From Haladaptatus salinisoli (lineage in GTDB: Archaea > Halobacteriota > Halobacteria > Halobacteriales > Haladaptataceae), in NCBI RefSeq assembly GCF_020614375.1, contig NZ_CP085327.1:1414823-1478822 (forward strand): DNA of 64,000 nt. The letters are read 5' to 3'. Position 1 is the stretch's first letter. Every line of letters starts with the position of its first letter. Below are positions 17,135 to 25,518 of this stretch, one piece after another. The notes beneath the pieces are model-generated. The model had not been told where the DNA came from. It did no database searches and saw only the letters and a list, made by a program, of their open reading frames with translations. The position numbers were made by a program, and so were the translations under genes.

Positions 17135-17173
17135 CTCGAAATCGAACGGCCTCGTTTTTTGTCGGGTCTCGAA

Positions 17174-17761
17174 CTACTCCGCGAGCAGTCGCTCGGCGTA
17201 CTTCGCCAGCACGTCGACTTCGAGGTGAACAGGGTCGCCGGGTTCCTTCTCCGAGAGGTTCGTCACGTCGCGGGTCGTCGGGATGACGGCGACGGTGAAG
17301 GCGTCCTCCCCCCTGTCTGCCACCGTGAGACTGATGCCGTCCACCGCCACGGAACCTTTCTCCACGATGTACTTCCCGTACCCCTCGGGTACGGCGAACT
17401 CGTACTCCCAGTCCTCCCCGACCTGCCGAACGTCCACGACCTCGGTCGTCGTGTCGACGTGACCCTGCACGAAGTGCCCGTCGAGGCGGGCGTCCGCCCG
17501 GAGCGCGCGTTCGAGGTTGACGGCGTCGCCCTCCGCTATCTCCCCGAGGTAGGTCTTCGCCACCGTCTCGCTCGCAAGAAACACCTCGAACGTCTCTTCG
17601 TCGAACCGCTCGACGGTCAAGCAGGCCCCGTTGACGCTGATGCTCGCGCCGTGTTCCACGTCCGAGAGCGCCTCGTCAGCCGCGATGACGAGTCTCCGAC
17701 CGCCGTCCGCGTCTTCGACGCGGCGCACTTCGCCCGCCTCCGCAACAATTCCGGTAAACAT
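17174..17761 (-). CDS. ribE: Riboflavin synthase (alpha-subunit type)
   Basis: The 195-residue protein shows the two tandem lumazine-binding domains. The first begins MFTGIVAEAGEVRRVED with GASISVNGACLTV. The second contains GHFVQGHVDTTTEV and KGSVAVDGISLTV, ending EVDVLAKYAERLL. It dismutates two 6,7-dimethyl-8-ribityllumazine molecules to riboflavin. This is the bacterial-type trimer enzyme, as in other haloarchaea, not the unrelated archaeal RibC of methanogens. ATG 17761 gives the canonical MFTGIV start; the frame open further upstream is not part of it. Confidence 0.95.
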   Translation of the reverse strand: MFTGIVAEAGEVRRVEDADGGRRLVIAADEALSDVEHGASISVNGACLTVERFDEETFEVFLASETVAKTYLGEIAEGDAVNLERALRADARLDGHFVQGHVDTTTEVVDVRQVGEDWEYEFAVPEGYGKYIVEKGSVAVDGISLTVADRGEDAFTVAVIPTTRDVTNLSEKEPGDPVHLEVDVLAKYAERLLAE

Positions 17762-17885
17762 AACGGAACTGTGACGCCGAGGGGTTGAAAACCGTTCCGA
17801 ATCGTCCGAACCGCGTCGGGGGGCGGTCACGTTTTCGCCGGTCCGTGGCGGCGGACTTTTGGTCGGCGGCCGGGTACGGGACGGC

Positions 17886-18128
17886 ATGAAACTGGGAATC
17901 CTCGACACCATCAGTCTGGCGGCGACGCTGGTGTTCGCCATCCCCATCGCCCTCTTCGGTATCGAACGCCTGCTCGCGGGCCAGACGCTCTTCGGCGGCG
18001 CGTTCGTCGTCGTCGCCGTCCTCATGGTCGTCCTCCGCGAGTGGCTGACGACGCCGACCGACGTCCCGGCGAGCGCGGCGCAGAAGGTGGTCGGGAAGGT
18101 CGCCAAAACCGAGGACGAGAAGGAGTAG
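17886..18128 (+). CDS. Small two-helix membrane protein (80 aa)
   Basis: The 80-residue protein has two hydrophobic helices (residues 8-27 and 36-53, LVFAIPIALFGIERLL and LFGGAFVVVAVLMVVL). They are followed by a conserved-looking cytoplasmic tail, EWLTTPTDVPASAAQKVVGKVAKT. It is divergent from riboflavin synthase by 125 bp. The TTPTDVP motif is familiar from haloarchaeal small membrane proteins, but no function is known to me. Confidence 0.75.
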   Translation: MKLGILDTISLAATLVFAIPIALFGIERLLAGQTLFGGAFVVVAVLMVVLREWLTTPTDVPASAAQKVVGKVAKTEDEKE

Positions 18129-18173
18129 CGGCGACTCGGGGCGGGGGAGAGTCGGAAATCGGGAAATAGAACC

Positions 18174-19685
18174 CTAGTCGAGGTCGTAGATGTCCGAGTA
18201 CTTCTCGGTCACGTACTCCAGGAAGTAGTCGGCGGTCAGCGGTTCGCCGGTCGCCTCCTCGATGAGTTCGTCGGTGGTGTACTTCTGTCCCCGTTCGTGG
18301 ACGTTTTCGGTCAGCCACTCGCGGATGGGGTCGAAGTTCCCCTCGCGAACGAGCTCCGTCGGGTCGTCCAGTTCCTCCTCGATGGTCGCCCAGAGCTGGG
18401 CGGCGAAGACGCTCCCGACGGTGTAGTTCTGGAACCCGCCGAACCGGCTCGTCCAGTGGATGTCCTGCAGACAGCCCTCCGAGTCCGTCTCGGGTACGAC
18501 GCCGAGGTACTCGTCCATCAGCTCGTTCCAGCGACCGGGAATCTCGTCCACGTCGAGGTCGCCGCCGACGTACTCCCGCTCTATCTCCGACCGGAGGATG
18601 ATGTGCATGTGGTAGGTGAGTTCGTCCGCCTCCACGCGAATCAGATTATCCGTGAACACACGGTTGACCGCCTCGTACGCCTCCTCGACCGTCACGTCCT
18701 CCGTCTCCGGGAACCGGTCGCGCACCGTCGGCAGGAACAGCTCCCAGAACGCCTTCGTCCGCCCGACGTGGTTCTCCCAGAACCGCGATTGGGACTCGTG
18801 GATGCCCGAACTCCGCGGTTCGCCGAGCGGCGTTCCGTAGGCGTCGTCCCGCAGGCCGAGCTGGTAGGTCGCGTGCCCGAACTCGTGTATCGTCGCGGTG
18901 AGGGAGTCGAGAGGGTCGTCCTCGTTGTACCGCGTCGTCACCCGCGCGTCGAACTGCGTGCCGGACATGAACGGGTGGGGCGCGGTGTCGAGACGACCGC
19001 GGTTCCAGTCGTAGCCGAGCAGGTCGAGCGCGTCCCGGCAGAGCGCTTCCTGCGTCTCGGCGTCGAACGTTCCGGAGAAGGCGTCGCCCGCGATGTCGGC
19101 GCCGTTCTCCTGGATGTCCTCGACGAGGGGAACCAGCCCCTCGCGGAGTTCGTCGAAGATTCGCTCCACGGTGTCGAGCGGGAGGTACGGCTCGCCCGCC
19201 TCGAACATGACCTCGTAGGGATCCTCGTCCGGGTCGATGTGGTTCGCGCGTTCGACGTGGAGTTCGCGCAGTCGGTCGAGGTAGGGCGCGAACGTCTCGA
19301 ACTCGTCGTCCGCTTTCGCGTCGCGCCACGCCCGCTGGGCTTCGCTCGACGTCTCGGCGAGTTCCTCGACCAGTTCGCGGGGAACGTCGACGGCGCGGTC
19401 GTACCGGCGACGAACCTCCCGCACCACGGCGGCCCGTTCGTCGTCCAACGCCTCGCGTTCGAGTTCTTCGAGCAGTTCGCCCGTGCGCTCGTCGGTCAGC
19501 AGTTCGTGACTAATCGACTGGAGCGCCGAGAGCTGTTTCGAGCGGGCGGGCGTCCCGCCCTCCGGCATCTTGGTCTGCTGGTCCCAGTAGAGGACGCCGG
19601 TCGCGTTCCCGACGTTCGAGATTCGTTTCACCCGGTCGAGCAGTTCGTCGTACGCCGATTCGGATTCCCGTTCCGTGGTCGCCAT
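18174..19685 (-). CDS. Carboxypeptidase M32 (thermostable carboxypeptidase 1 family)
   Basis: The 503-residue zinc carboxypeptidase has all M32 landmarks: WDQQTKMPEGG near the start, DTAPHPFMSG, the metal motif HEFGHATYQLGL (HExxH), the third-ligand helix GIHESQSRFWENHVG, and RVEADELTYHMHIILRSEIER. The length matches the family (about 500). It removes C-terminal residues from peptides in the cytoplasm. ATG 19685 (MATTERES) gives a normal N terminus; the few codons open upstream are not conserved in character. Confidence 0.95.
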   Translation of the reverse strand: MATTERESESAYDELLDRVKRISNVGNATGVLYWDQQTKMPEGGTPARSKQLSALQSISHELLTDERTGELLEELEREALDDERAAVVREVRRRYDRAVDVPRELVEELAETSSEAQRAWRDAKADDEFETFAPYLDRLRELHVERANHIDPDEDPYEVMFEAGEPYLPLDTVERIFDELREGLVPLVEDIQENGADIAGDAFSGTFDAETQEALCRDALDLLGYDWNRGRLDTAPHPFMSGTQFDARVTTRYNEDDPLDSLTATIHEFGHATYQLGLRDDAYGTPLGEPRSSGIHESQSRFWENHVGRTKAFWELFLPTVRDRFPETEDVTVEEAYEAVNRVFTDNLIRVEADELTYHMHIILRSEIEREYVGGDLDVDEIPGRWNELMDEYLGVVPETDSEGCLQDIHWTSRFGGFQNYTVGSVFAAQLWATIEEELDDPTELVREGNFDPIREWLTENVHERGQKYTTDELIEEATGEPLTADYFLEYVTEKYSDIYDLD

Positions 19686-19758
19686 GCGACCCACTGCTCT
19701 GCGGGACGGTATCAATGCACGGGTATCGGAAAACGGAAACGAACGGCGTTCGACCCGC

Positions 19759-21618
19759 CTACTTCGCTTCGACCTCTTCGACTTCCCCGTCCTTCTCGTC
19801 GAGGATGTCCTCGACCGACTTCCCGTTCGGTTCGTTGAACAACAGCACGTCGAGTTTGAGGGTCGGCGCGCCGCTGACGAGGTTCTCCATTATCACGAGT
19901 CGCTCGCGGGCGCGGCTCATCCCGACGTAGAAGACGCGGCGCTCGTTGTCGGTGAGGATGGGGACGGGGTCGGTTCCGGCGGTGAACTCCCCGTCGATGG
20001 GAACGTCGATACCTTCGTTCTCGACCGTCGCCGCCATCTGCTCGACGACCTTCTCGGTGAGGTCGGTGGCGACGAAGACGTGGTCCGCCTCGCGGCCCTT
20101 CGCGCTGTGGATGGTGCCGATGCGGAGGCGGTCGCGGTCCATGTCCCGGTACTTCCCGTTGAAGTAGGCGTCCATGGAGCGCTTCTGGTAGCTCGTGACC
20201 TTCCGAACCATGTCCGACGCCGACTTGGGACCGGGCATGAACGGCGCGAAGTTCTTCACGAAGTCGGGTTCGAACTCCAGTTCGGTGAGGTCGTCCGCGC
20301 CTTCTCTCTCCTTGCGCTCGTCGATGGCGTCGAACATCTCGTCGCGCTCGTTCGTCCCGAACGTCGAATCCGCGAGCATGTCCGCGAGTCTGCGCGCCTG
20401 CAACCCGTCGATGGGTTCGCCCGCGTCTATCTGCTCGACGGCGTCCACGTACTGGTTCAGTCGGTCGGTCCACATCCGCTGGTCGGTGAGCGTCTTGAAC
20501 GGGATGCCCTCGTCGATGAACTCGTCGACGAACCGGAACATCTGGTAGCGGGCGCGGAACAGCACCATCGCGGTGCCGTCGAACTCGCGGATGGTGTAGC
20601 GGACGTTCCGCACGAGGTCGAGCATCGACGGGTCGGTGACGGCCTCCACCACGCCGCCTTCCTTGCGCGGTTTGAGGTTCTTCTCCTGTCGCTCCTCGAT
20701 GTGACTGACCTCCTTCTGGACGACCTTGAGAACGCGGGAGGGAAGTCGGTGCGAGGTGTCGAGAATCACGTCCTCGCCGCCCTCGCCGAGCAGCAGTTTC
20801 GGGTCCGCGCCCTGCCACGCGTAGACGACCTGGTCGTCGTCGCCCGCGATGAGGACGCTCTTCATGTGGGGTTTCCACTCCTCGTAGATGTCGAACTGTA
20901 ACTGCGTGATGTCCTGAAACTCGTCGATGATGAGGTAATCGACGCTCGGGAGGAGCGAGCGCTGTTTCACCCGTTCGAGCATGTCGGCGAAGCCGACGAG
21001 TCCCTCGTCGCCCTTGTACGCTCGCCACGCCCGGATGGCCTCCGGAACGTCGAACCGGTCGTCGCTGCTGGGCCACGTCGGGGTGTACTTGTTGCCTTCC
21101 TGCGCGTTCGGATCGATGTCCGGCGGGAGTCGAACCGTCTCCACGTCCCACTGGAAGGGAACGTCGTACCAGTCGGCGACCTGTCGGCGCGTGCGCTGGA
21201 GCCACTGCGAGGTGGCGATTATCTTGTTCCCGAGCGTGGTCGAACGCGCGGTTCGGCGACCGGAGCCGCTGTACTCGTCCTCGTACTCCAGTCCGAAGTC
21301 CTCGCAGAACTCCTTCTTGTGCTTCTCGCCGACCACGTCGCCGCGCGAGAGGTTGAGCAGTTCGTACGCCTTCGCGTGCATCGTACAGACGTTGCCCTGC
21401 AGGGAGCGGGGGTCGACGTCGAGTCGCTCCGCGAGTCGTTCGCGGACTTCGTTCGCGGCTGCGCGGGTGTACGAAACGACGAGGAGGTCGTTCACCGTGA
21501 CGCCGTCCCTGGCGAGAATCTCCTCCACTCGGTCCAGCAGTTCGGTCGTCTTCCCGCTACCCGGGCCACCGAACAACCGGGTTACTTTCGCGTCCGTCTC
21601 CGCCGTTGGCGCGGTCAT
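19759..21618 (-). CDS. UvrD/Rep-type superfamily 1A DNA helicase
   Basis: The 619-residue helicase carries SF1A motifs: Walker A GGPGSGKTTELL, motif Ia VVSYTRAAANEV, motif II IIDEFQD, motif III GDDDQVVYAWQGAD, motif IV with TAMVLFRARYQ, motif V IGTIHSAKGREADHVFV and motif VI YVGMSRARERLVI. It should translocate 3' to 5' on single-stranded DNA. It is shorter than bacterial UvrD, with reduced 1B and 2B insertions, as common in haloarchaea. It probably acts in repair or fork restart. It lies 73 bp from the M32 gene on the same strand. Confidence 0.92.
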   Translation of the reverse strand: MTAPTAETDAKVTRLFGGPGSGKTTELLDRVEEILARDGVTVNDLLVVSYTRAAANEVRERLAERLDVDPRSLQGNVCTMHAKAYELLNLSRGDVVGEKHKKEFCEDFGLEYEDEYSGSGRRTARSTTLGNKIIATSQWLQRTRRQVADWYDVPFQWDVETVRLPPDIDPNAQEGNKYTPTWPSSDDRFDVPEAIRAWRAYKGDEGLVGFADMLERVKQRSLLPSVDYLIIDEFQDITQLQFDIYEEWKPHMKSVLIAGDDDQVVYAWQGADPKLLLGEGGEDVILDTSHRLPSRVLKVVQKEVSHIEERQEKNLKPRKEGGVVEAVTDPSMLDLVRNVRYTIREFDGTAMVLFRARYQMFRFVDEFIDEGIPFKTLTDQRMWTDRLNQYVDAVEQIDAGEPIDGLQARRLADMLADSTFGTNERDEMFDAIDERKEREGADDLTELEFEPDFVKNFAPFMPGPKSASDMVRKVTSYQKRSMDAYFNGKYRDMDRDRLRIGTIHSAKGREADHVFVATDLTEKVVEQMAATVENEGIDVPIDGEFTAGTDPVPILTDNERRVFYVGMSRARERLVIMENLVSGAPTLKLDVLLFNEPNGKSVEDILDEKDGEVEEVEAK

Positions 21619-21681
21619 TACACCACCTCAGGGGCTAATGACGTATAAAACGACGTGAATCGAAGCGGATATTTTCGCGGC

Positions 21682-21840
21682 TCAGGTGCCGCGCGGCGAA
21701 CGCGCGGTGCGTATCTCGGCACCGTCCCGAATCTTATCCTCGCAGTCGGGACAGACGCGGGGATTCTCCGTCCCCGGCGGCGTGAACACTCTCGCGTAGG
21801 CTGCCGTTACGAACGAACCACAGTTCTGACACTCCGGCAT
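21682..21840 (-). CDS. Small zinc-ribbon protein (52 aa), DUF7563-like
   Basis: The 52-residue protein has two CxxC knuckles, CQNCG near the N terminus and CPDCEDK in the second half, forming a treble-clef-like zinc ribbon. Between them lies YARVFTPPGTENPRV. This matches what I recall as the haloarchaeal DUF7563 family. I start at ATG 21840 (MPECQNCG); a longer in-frame start at 21891 would add a hydrophobic stretch that does not fit. It likely binds nucleic acid or protein; no partner is known. Confidence 0.8.
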   Translation of the reverse strand: MPECQNCGSFVTAAYARVFTPPGTENPRVCPDCEDKIRDGAEIRTARSPRGT

Positions 21841-21934
21841 TTTTCCCTCCCGCGAACGGTTCACAATATTACAGTATATGTCTATCGACATCGACTCGAA
21901 CGAAAGTTAAGCCCTCGGCCGAAAATCCCCCGTG

Positions 21935-22831
21935 ATGGCGCTCCCCGTCGAAGTGTACCTCCTCTCGCTCGTTCCCGCCGTCCTCTGGGGGTTCGAACCG
22001 GTCGTCTCGAAGCGAGGAATGGCCGCCGGAGGCGGCTCGCTCCAAGCGTCGTTGATCGTCGTCGTCGTGGACTCGACCCTGTTCTGGGTGGCCCTCGTCG
22101 CTCTCGAAGGGACGAACCCGCTCGCCGACCTCTCGCGGGCCACCGTCGGCGTCTTCCTCTTCGCGGGATTCGTCGGCACCGCGGTCGGCCGATTGGCCGC
22201 GTTCGGCGGCGTCCGGCGCGTCGGCGCGAGCGTCAACAGCGCCGGTATCAGCACGCGGCCGCTCTTCGCCACTGTGCTGGCGGTCGCCGCGCTCGACGAA
22301 CCGGTCTCGCTCGCCACCGCCGTCGGAATCGTCGTCCTCGTCGCGGGACTCGCGGTGCTCGCGCTGGCGAAGGGCGGCGACCTCGGCGGGTGGGAACCCC
22401 GCGATCTCTCGTTTCCGCTGGCGGCCGCGGGGGCGTTCGCGGTCGGTAACGTCGTCCGACGGTTCGGACTGGAGACGACGCGGGCAACGCCGCTCGAAGC
22501 GGTCGCGCTGAACGAGACGGCGGCGCTCGTCGCGCTCCTCGGGTACGCCGTCGCGCGGAACCGCCGGGACGTGCTCGCCGCGCCGCGGGAGACCTACGGC
22601 CTGTTCGCCGCGAGCGGCGTGCTCACCGCCGTCGCGCTGCTGTCGCTGTTCGCGGCGCTGTCGCTCCCCGACGGGCGGGTCGCCATCGTCGACCCCCTCA
22701 CCGGAACCGCGCCGCTGTTCACGACCGTCTTCGCGTACTTCCTGCTCCGGGACGTGGAACGGGTCACCCGCGGAATCGTCGCGGGCGCGACGCTGGTCGT
22801 CGTCGGTGCCGGTATCATCACCGCGTTGTGA
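21935..22831 (+). CDS. EamA/DMT-family transporter
   Basis: The 298-residue protein has ten hydrophobic helices arranged as two EamA repeats. The first (residues 5-135) includes LLSLVPAVLWGFEPVVSKRG and the second (150-295) LSFPLAAAGAFAVGNVVRRFG. The repeat-end signatures are ALDEPVSLATAVGIVVLVAGLAVL and LLRDVERVTRGIVAGATLVVVGAGII. It belongs to the drug/metabolite transporter superfamily; the substrate is undetermined. An in-frame GTG three bases upstream is an alternative start. Confidence 0.88.
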   Translation: MALPVEVYLLSLVPAVLWGFEPVVSKRGMAAGGGSLQASLIVVVVDSTLFWVALVALEGTNPLADLSRATVGVFLFAGFVGTAVGRLAAFGGVRRVGASVNSAGISTRPLFATVLAVAALDEPVSLATAVGIVVLVAGLAVLALAKGGDLGGWEPRDLSFPLAAAGAFAVGNVVRRFGLETTRATPLEAVALNETAALVALLGYAVARNRRDVLAAPRETYGLFAASGVLTAVALLSLFAALSLPDGRVAIVDPLTGTAPLFTTVFAYFLLRDVERVTRGIVAGATLVVVGAGIITAL

Positions 22832-22873
22832 GCGTGGAGAGCGCCTTCGACGCCCTCCACGGAGCGAGCGCGT

Positions 22874-23053
22874 CTACGGATGCCACCCGCAGACCGAACA
22901 CTCGCTCGCCGAGAGGTCGTGCAGTCCGCCGCACTCCGGACACTGCTTTTTGTTGTACTCCGGTTCCCAGTCTACTCGTTCGGTTTCGTGACCGCGGTCG
23001 GCGAGGAACTGGTCGAAAACGGACTCGTCGTTGCCGGTTGGTGCGGAGGCCAT
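22874..23053 (-). CDS. HVO_0416-like small zinc-finger protein (59 aa)
   Basis: The 59-residue protein has an acidic N-terminal part (SVFDQFLADRGHETERVDWEPEYNK in sections) and a C-terminal zinc knuckle pair, CPECGGLHD and CSVCGW. The layout matches the haloarchaeal HVO_0416 zinc-finger family as I recall it. ATG 23053 is chosen because a TATA-like GTTATATGG lies about 33 bp upstream, flanked by an inverted repeat. Haloferax has many such proteins, several with regulatory effects on swarming or biofilm; the role of this one is unknown. Confidence 0.82.
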   Translation of the reverse strand: MASAPTGNDESVFDQFLADRGHETERVDWEPEYNKKQCPECGGLHDLSASECSVCGWHP

Positions 23054-23072
23054 ACGTGCTATGGTAAGGCAC

Positions 23073-23095
23073 ACCACCCATATAACGCTGGTGGT
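23073..23095 (-). promoter_or_regulatory. TATA box bracketed by inverted repeat, zinc-finger gene promoter
   Basis: ACCACC (23073-23078) and GGTGGT (23090-23095) form perfect 6-bp arms around the TATA-like segment CATATAACG. A dimeric repressor bound here would block TBP/TFB. The distance to the start codon at 23053 fits a leaderless promoter. Confidence 0.5.
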
Positions 23096-23230
23096 TGGAC
23101 GGGTTTCGGAACGCGACTTTCGTCGAAATCGCGCGCGAATAGCCCCGATGCGCCTGATTTCGACTCGTCGCTCGAGGTGCGCGGATGCCGGGACCCGTTC
23201 GTAGGCGCGGACTACCGGAGGTAGGCGGCG

Positions 23231-25432
23231 TCAGCGTCGTTCGAGGGAGGGGCCGAGACCGGTGAACTCGAAGCGCGCGCCGCCCGCCTCGCTCTCGGTG
23301 ACGGCGTACGTCCAGCCGTAGCCGTCGGCGATCTGAGCGATGAACGTGAGTCCGAGACCGATGCCGTCGCGGCGCGTCGTGTAGCCCGCCTCGAACACGG
23401 TCTCGCGTTTCGTCCGCGAAATCCCCGCCCCGTCGTCGGCGACGTAGAAGCCGCGGGCGGAGTCGTCCGTCGAGTCGATATCACCGACGCGAACGGTCAC
23501 GTCCTCTCCGCCGTGTTCGATGGCGTTCCGGAACAGGTTCTCCAGAAGTTGTTCGATGCGGGTCTGCTCCGCGTGGACGACCCGTTCGGTCGCGACGTCC
23601 AGCGTCGCGGCGTCGGTGGTTTCGGCGTCGATGGCGGCCCACGCGTCGGCCGCGGCGTCCGCGAGGTCGACCGCCTCGCGGTTGGCGACCGGGGCGCTCC
23701 CGCGGGCCATGAACAGCAGCATCTCTATCATCTCCTCCATCCGGTCGTGCGCCCGGTCGACCTCTTCGTAGGCGGACTCGGACCCTTCCTCCCACGCCCA
23801 CCCCAGATACCCCTTCGCGATGGAGAGCGGGTTGCGCAACTCGTGGGCCAGCATGCTGGCGAAGCTCTCCAACCGTTCGTTCTTGTCGCGGATTTCCCGC
23901 TCGCGTTCCTTCCGCTCGGTGATGTCGCGGACGACGCCCACCCTTCCGTATCGCCCGTCTTCGAGCGGAAACAGCGACACCCGAACCTCGGTCGGGAGGT
24001 AGTCGCCGTCGACGGTTTCGAGCGTCGCTTCAACCGTGACGACGTCCTCGTCGCTACGTTCGAGGTGCGCTTGCGCGCGCTCGAACTCCGCGGCGGCGTC
24101 TTCGCCGGTCACCATCGTCGCTTTCGACCCGAGCAACTCCGCGCGGGAGTAGCCGGTCATGTCCGCGTACGCTCGATTCACTGCGACGAACCGCCCGTCG
24201 TCGTCGAGCGCGTACACGCCGTCGCGCACGGTTTCGAGCATCGCTTCGTCGCGTTTGAGTTCCCCCTCGCGCTCCTTGCGGTCGGTGATGTCGCGGAAGT
24301 AGACGGAAACGCCGCTCTCCGAGGGGTAGACGTGAACCTCGAACCAAGCGTCGAGGGGAGACCACCGCTCCTCGTAGGTCACCCGTTCCTGGGTTTCGAC
24401 CGCTCGGTGGAACGCCTCGTACCCTCTCGTCCCGCGCGAGTCCGGGAAGGTCTCCCAGACCACGCGACCGAGTAACGCAGATTCCTCGCGTCCGAGCAAC
24501 TGCTCGGCTCGTTCGTTCACGTAGGTGAATCGCCACTCGTCGTCGAGCGCGTAGAACGCGTCGTCGATGCGGTCGAACACCTCGCTCAGTTCCCGCTCCA
24601 GATCGTCGCGCTGGCGTTCGAGCGCGCGCTGGTAGCGTTTGACCTGCGTGATGTCCTTCCCCGCCGTGATGACCTGCGTGACCGTCCCGTCGTCGCCGTG
24701 AACCGGCTTCGCGTTCACGATGAACCAGCGTCGTTCGTCGGTCGGCCCGTCGACGTAGAACTCGACGTCGTGGACGGGGCGTCCCGACTCGACCACGCGG
24801 TTGAACGGGAGTTCGGCGGCGGTGAGGAGTTCGCCGTCTGGGCCGTAGATCCGAGTCTCGTCCGCGACGTCCTCCGCGGCACTCAGGATGTCGACCAACT
24901 CGGCGGCGCGCTCGTTCATCCGGAGAACCGCGCCGTCCGCCGAGCGAATGGAGAGGGCGATGGGACTCGCGTCGAACACCTCGTCCAGATGCTCGGTCTT
25001 CTCGTCCAGGCGGTGTTCGATGCGCTTCCGGTCGGAGACGTCGCGTAGCACGCCGATGAACCGCTGGTCGTCCGTTTCGGCGTCGACGTGGAACGACATC
25101 GAGAGCGGAATCTCGGTGCCGTCGGCCCGAAGGCCGGGTAGCTCGATGGCGTTCCACGGGATCGTCCGCTCGCCGGTTCGCACGTACCGCTCGAACGCGG
25201 CACGATGGCGCTGACGGAGGCGTTCGGGAATGAGCGTCGTAAGTTCGCGGCCCTCCAGCGCCGTCGGAGCGTAGCCGAACACGTCCTCCACGGCGCGGTT
25301 CGCGAACACGATGGTGCCGTCGCTGGTCGCGATGACGACGGCGTCCGTCGTCTGCTGTACGAGGCGTCGAAACACCGTATCCTCGACCGCCGCGACTTCG
25401 GAAGACGCGTCGTCACCTTCGGACGGCGTCAT
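23231..25432 (-). CDS. Soluble sensor histidine kinase with four PAS domains
   Basis: The 733-residue protein has no membrane segment. Four PAS domains follow one another (about residues 15-130, 150-255, 270-390 and 400-510), most ending in a DRKE-like PAC motif (DVSDRKR, DITDRKERE, DITERKERE). A HisKA domain has the phospho-His in SMLAHELRNPLS. The ATPase domain has the N box in LLENLFRNAIEHGG, the G1 box DDGAGI and the G2 box GIGLGLTF. It is thus a cytoplasmic sensor, probably of redox state, small ligand or light. No response regulator is adjacent. ATG 25432 is used; the frame stays open further upstream only as an antisense-type shadow of the CCA gene. Confidence 0.9.
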   Translation of the reverse strand: MTPSEGDDASSEVAAVEDTVFRRLVQQTTDAVVIATSDGTIVFANRAVEDVFGYAPTALEGRELTTLIPERLRQRHRAAFERYVRTGERTIPWNAIELPGLRADGTEIPLSMSFHVDAETDDQRFIGVLRDVSDRKRIEHRLDEKTEHLDEVFDASPIALSIRSADGAVLRMNERAAELVDILSAAEDVADETRIYGPDGELLTAAELPFNRVVESGRPVHDVEFYVDGPTDERRWFIVNAKPVHGDDGTVTQVITAGKDITQVKRYQRALERQRDDLERELSEVFDRIDDAFYALDDEWRFTYVNERAEQLLGREESALLGRVVWETFPDSRGTRGYEAFHRAVETQERVTYEERWSPLDAWFEVHVYPSESGVSVYFRDITDRKEREGELKRDEAMLETVRDGVYALDDDGRFVAVNRAYADMTGYSRAELLGSKATMVTGEDAAAEFERAQAHLERSDEDVVTVEATLETVDGDYLPTEVRVSLFPLEDGRYGRVGVVRDITERKEREREIRDKNERLESFASMLAHELRNPLSIAKGYLGWAWEEGSESAYEEVDRAHDRMEEMIEMLLFMARGSAPVANREAVDLADAAADAWAAIDAETTDAATLDVATERVVHAEQTRIEQLLENLFRNAIEHGGEDVTVRVGDIDSTDDSARGFYVADDGAGISRTKRETVFEAGYTTRRDGIGLGLTFIAQIADGYGWTYAVTESEAGGARFEFTGLGPSLERR

Positions 25433-25518
25433 ATCGTGCTCACTTGCGGGAGATGTACGCTCTCCTCGTATGTATGTTGCTCTCCGGCGGAGCCCGGCGG
25501 ACGAGCGCGGTTCGTCGG

